Source: Sedimentitalea sp039941015
GTDB taxonomy: Bacteria; Pseudomonadota; Alphaproteobacteria; Rhodobacterales; Rhodobacteraceae
DNA length: 64,000 nucleotides
Strand: one strand, 5' to 3'
Assembly: GCF_039941015.1 (NCBI RefSeq)
Contig: NZ_JBDVFI010000086.1
Made by a program: the position numbers and the translations under genes. Below, one piece after another: positions 62,940 through 64,000 of the stretch. Every line of letters begins with the position of its first letter. Position 1 is the first letter of the stretch. Below the pieces are notes generated by a model that searched no databases, was not told where the DNA came from, and worked only from the letters and a program-made list of their open reading frames with translations.

Positions 62940-64000
62940 GCGAACTTTACGCCACCATCATCTTTCTATTTGTCCTCTTTGCCCTGCTTGGCAGTTCCGT
63001 CTGGATCGGTCTTGCCCTGATGGGTGTCGCCTGGGTCGGAATGGAGTTGTTTACCAGTCGCCCCGCCGGTGACGCGATGCTGACGACGATCTGGACAGGC
63101 GCCTCGAGCTGGACGCTGACCGCCCTGCCCCTGTTCATCTGGATGGGCGAAATTCTCTATCGCACACGGCTGTCCGAAGACATGTTTCGCGGCCTCGCAC
63201 CATGGATGCGCGGCCTACCCGGTGGCCTCTTGCACACTAACATCGCCGGTTGCACGATCTTTGCCGCTGTCTCCGGCTCGTCCGCCGCAACTCTGACCAC
63301 GGTGGGCAAAATGTCGATCCCGGAACTGCGCTCACGTGGCTATCCGGAATACATGATCATCGGCACGTTGGCCGGGGCCGCTACGTTGGGCCTGATGATT
63401 CCACCGTCCCTGACGCTGATCGTCTATGGCGTGACGATCAATGAATCGATCACCAAGCTGTTCATGGCCGGTATCATTCCGGGCCTCGTGCTGGCGGGAC
63501 TTTTCACCACCTACATCATCGGCTGGCACTATCTCCGCAAATCCGAACACGCCCGACCGGAGCCAAAACTGAGCCTTGCCGAGATGCTGCGAGAAAGCCG
63601 CTTTCTGATCCCGGTGCTGCTGCTCGTCTCGCTGGTGATCGGATCGATGTATTTCGGCTGGGCCACAGCGACCGAGGCGGCGGCGGTGGGTGTTCTCGGC
63701 GCGCTCCTGCTCGCCGGAGCACAGAGGTCACTCACATGGTCGACCTTCCGCGAAAGTCTGATGGGCGCCACCGCGACCTCGGCGATGATTGCCCTGATCC
63801 TGATGGGCGCGTCATTCCTGTCGCTTGCGATGGGCTTTACCGGCCTGCCCCGTGCGCTGGCGGGTTGGATTGACCAGATGAATCTGTCGCCCGTCGTGTT
63901 GATCGTGGCCCTCACGCTGTTCTACATCGTGCTTGGCATGTTTCTGGACGGAATCTCATCGGTCGTCCTCACCATGGCCATCGTCGAACCAATGATCCGT
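62936..64000 (+). CDS. TRAP transporter large permease (DctM type), cut by window end
   Basis: The first 355 residues of the DctM subunit are present. They are strongly hydrophobic with the family segments GCTIFAAVSGSSAATLTTVGKMSIPEL and GLMIPPSLTLIVYGVTINESI. The 3' end lies outside the window. With the binding protein and small permease it forms a complete sodium-driven TRAP system, probably for an organic acid or amino acid. Confidence 0.93.
   Translation, partial: MSELYATIIFLFVLFALLGSSVWIGLALMGVAWVGMELFTSRPAGDAMLTTIWTGASSWTLTALPLFIWMGEILYRTRLSEDMFRGLAPWMRGLPGGLLHTNIAGCTIFAAVSGSSAATLTTVGKMSIPELRSRGYPEYMIIGTLAGAATLGLMIPPSLTLIVYGVTINESITKLFMAGIIPGLVLAGLFTTYIIGWHYLRKSEHARPEPKLSLAEMLRESRFLIPVLLLVSLVIGSMYFGWATATEAAAVGVLGALLLAGAQRSLTWSTFRESLMGATATSAMIALILMGASFLSLAMGFTGLPRALAGWIDQMNLSPVVLIVALTLFYIVLGMFLDGISSVVLTMAIVEPMIR

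Overview
The window looks like the chromosome of a marine alphaproteobacterium of the Rhodobacteraceae (Roseobacter group). This rests on GC-rich DNA, families typical of that clade (DUF2852, DUF3572, DUF2927, the RSP_2648-type PIN protein, TRAP transport, an MttB-like methyltransferase) and ordinary core genes (glnE, bpt, ilvBN, prfB, mrcA, dsbB, ppk2). No phage, insertion sequence, integrase or CRISPR array was seen.

Region 1 (about 0.1-17.5 kb, all minus strand) is the striking part. Ten tightly packed genes, many with overlapping ATGA junctions, run in transcription order: a one-span secreted-domain protein, a SrfA-like protein ending in a trypsin-like protease, a second SrfA-like protein, SrfB (Hsp70/actin-fold ATPase), SrfC (dynamin-like P-loop protein), a bitopic Sel1-like protein, a periplasmic VWA protein resembling the sensor half of the type VI secretion kinase PpkA, an ABC ATPase (TagT-like), its permease (TagS-like) and a periplasmic SUMF1-fold protein (TagR-like). 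A peptidoglycan-binding protein follows. My reading is that a type VI 'threonine phosphorylation pathway' sensor module has been joined to SrfABC, with no type VI apparatus and no kinase domain in the window. This is the best candidate for an undescribed envelope system.

Region 2 (17.9-25.6 kb) is rich in signalling. An H-NOX protein has lost its heme ligands and is coupled to a diguanylate cyclase with an intact GGDEF. A DUF4153 membrane protein, an MttB-family methyltransferase, a HAD phosphatase and DUF3572 lie upstream. On the plus strand is a PleD-type diguanylate cyclase whose first receiver domain lacks the phospho-acceptor aspartate.

Region 3 (25.8-42.7 kb) holds a GNAT/DUF2927/VWA operon, a P450 joined to a metal-site-less M24 protein, an M48 protease, a PIN protein, an rRNA methyltransferase, glnE, a YbaK deacylase, a DUF2852 gene behind a heat-shock-like promoter flanked by two operator copies, bpt, and ilvBN behind a leader peptide and attenuator.

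Region 4 (42.9-64 kb) has an XRE regulator, a Rieske oxygenase, an amidase, an RTX protein, prfB, mrcA, an aminotransferase, the dsbA/dsbB pair with a DedA-type protein, tRNA-Leu(CAA), a small-molecule kinase, ppk2, an epoxide-hydrolase-like enzyme and a DadA-like oxidoreductase with a TRAP transporter cut by the window end.
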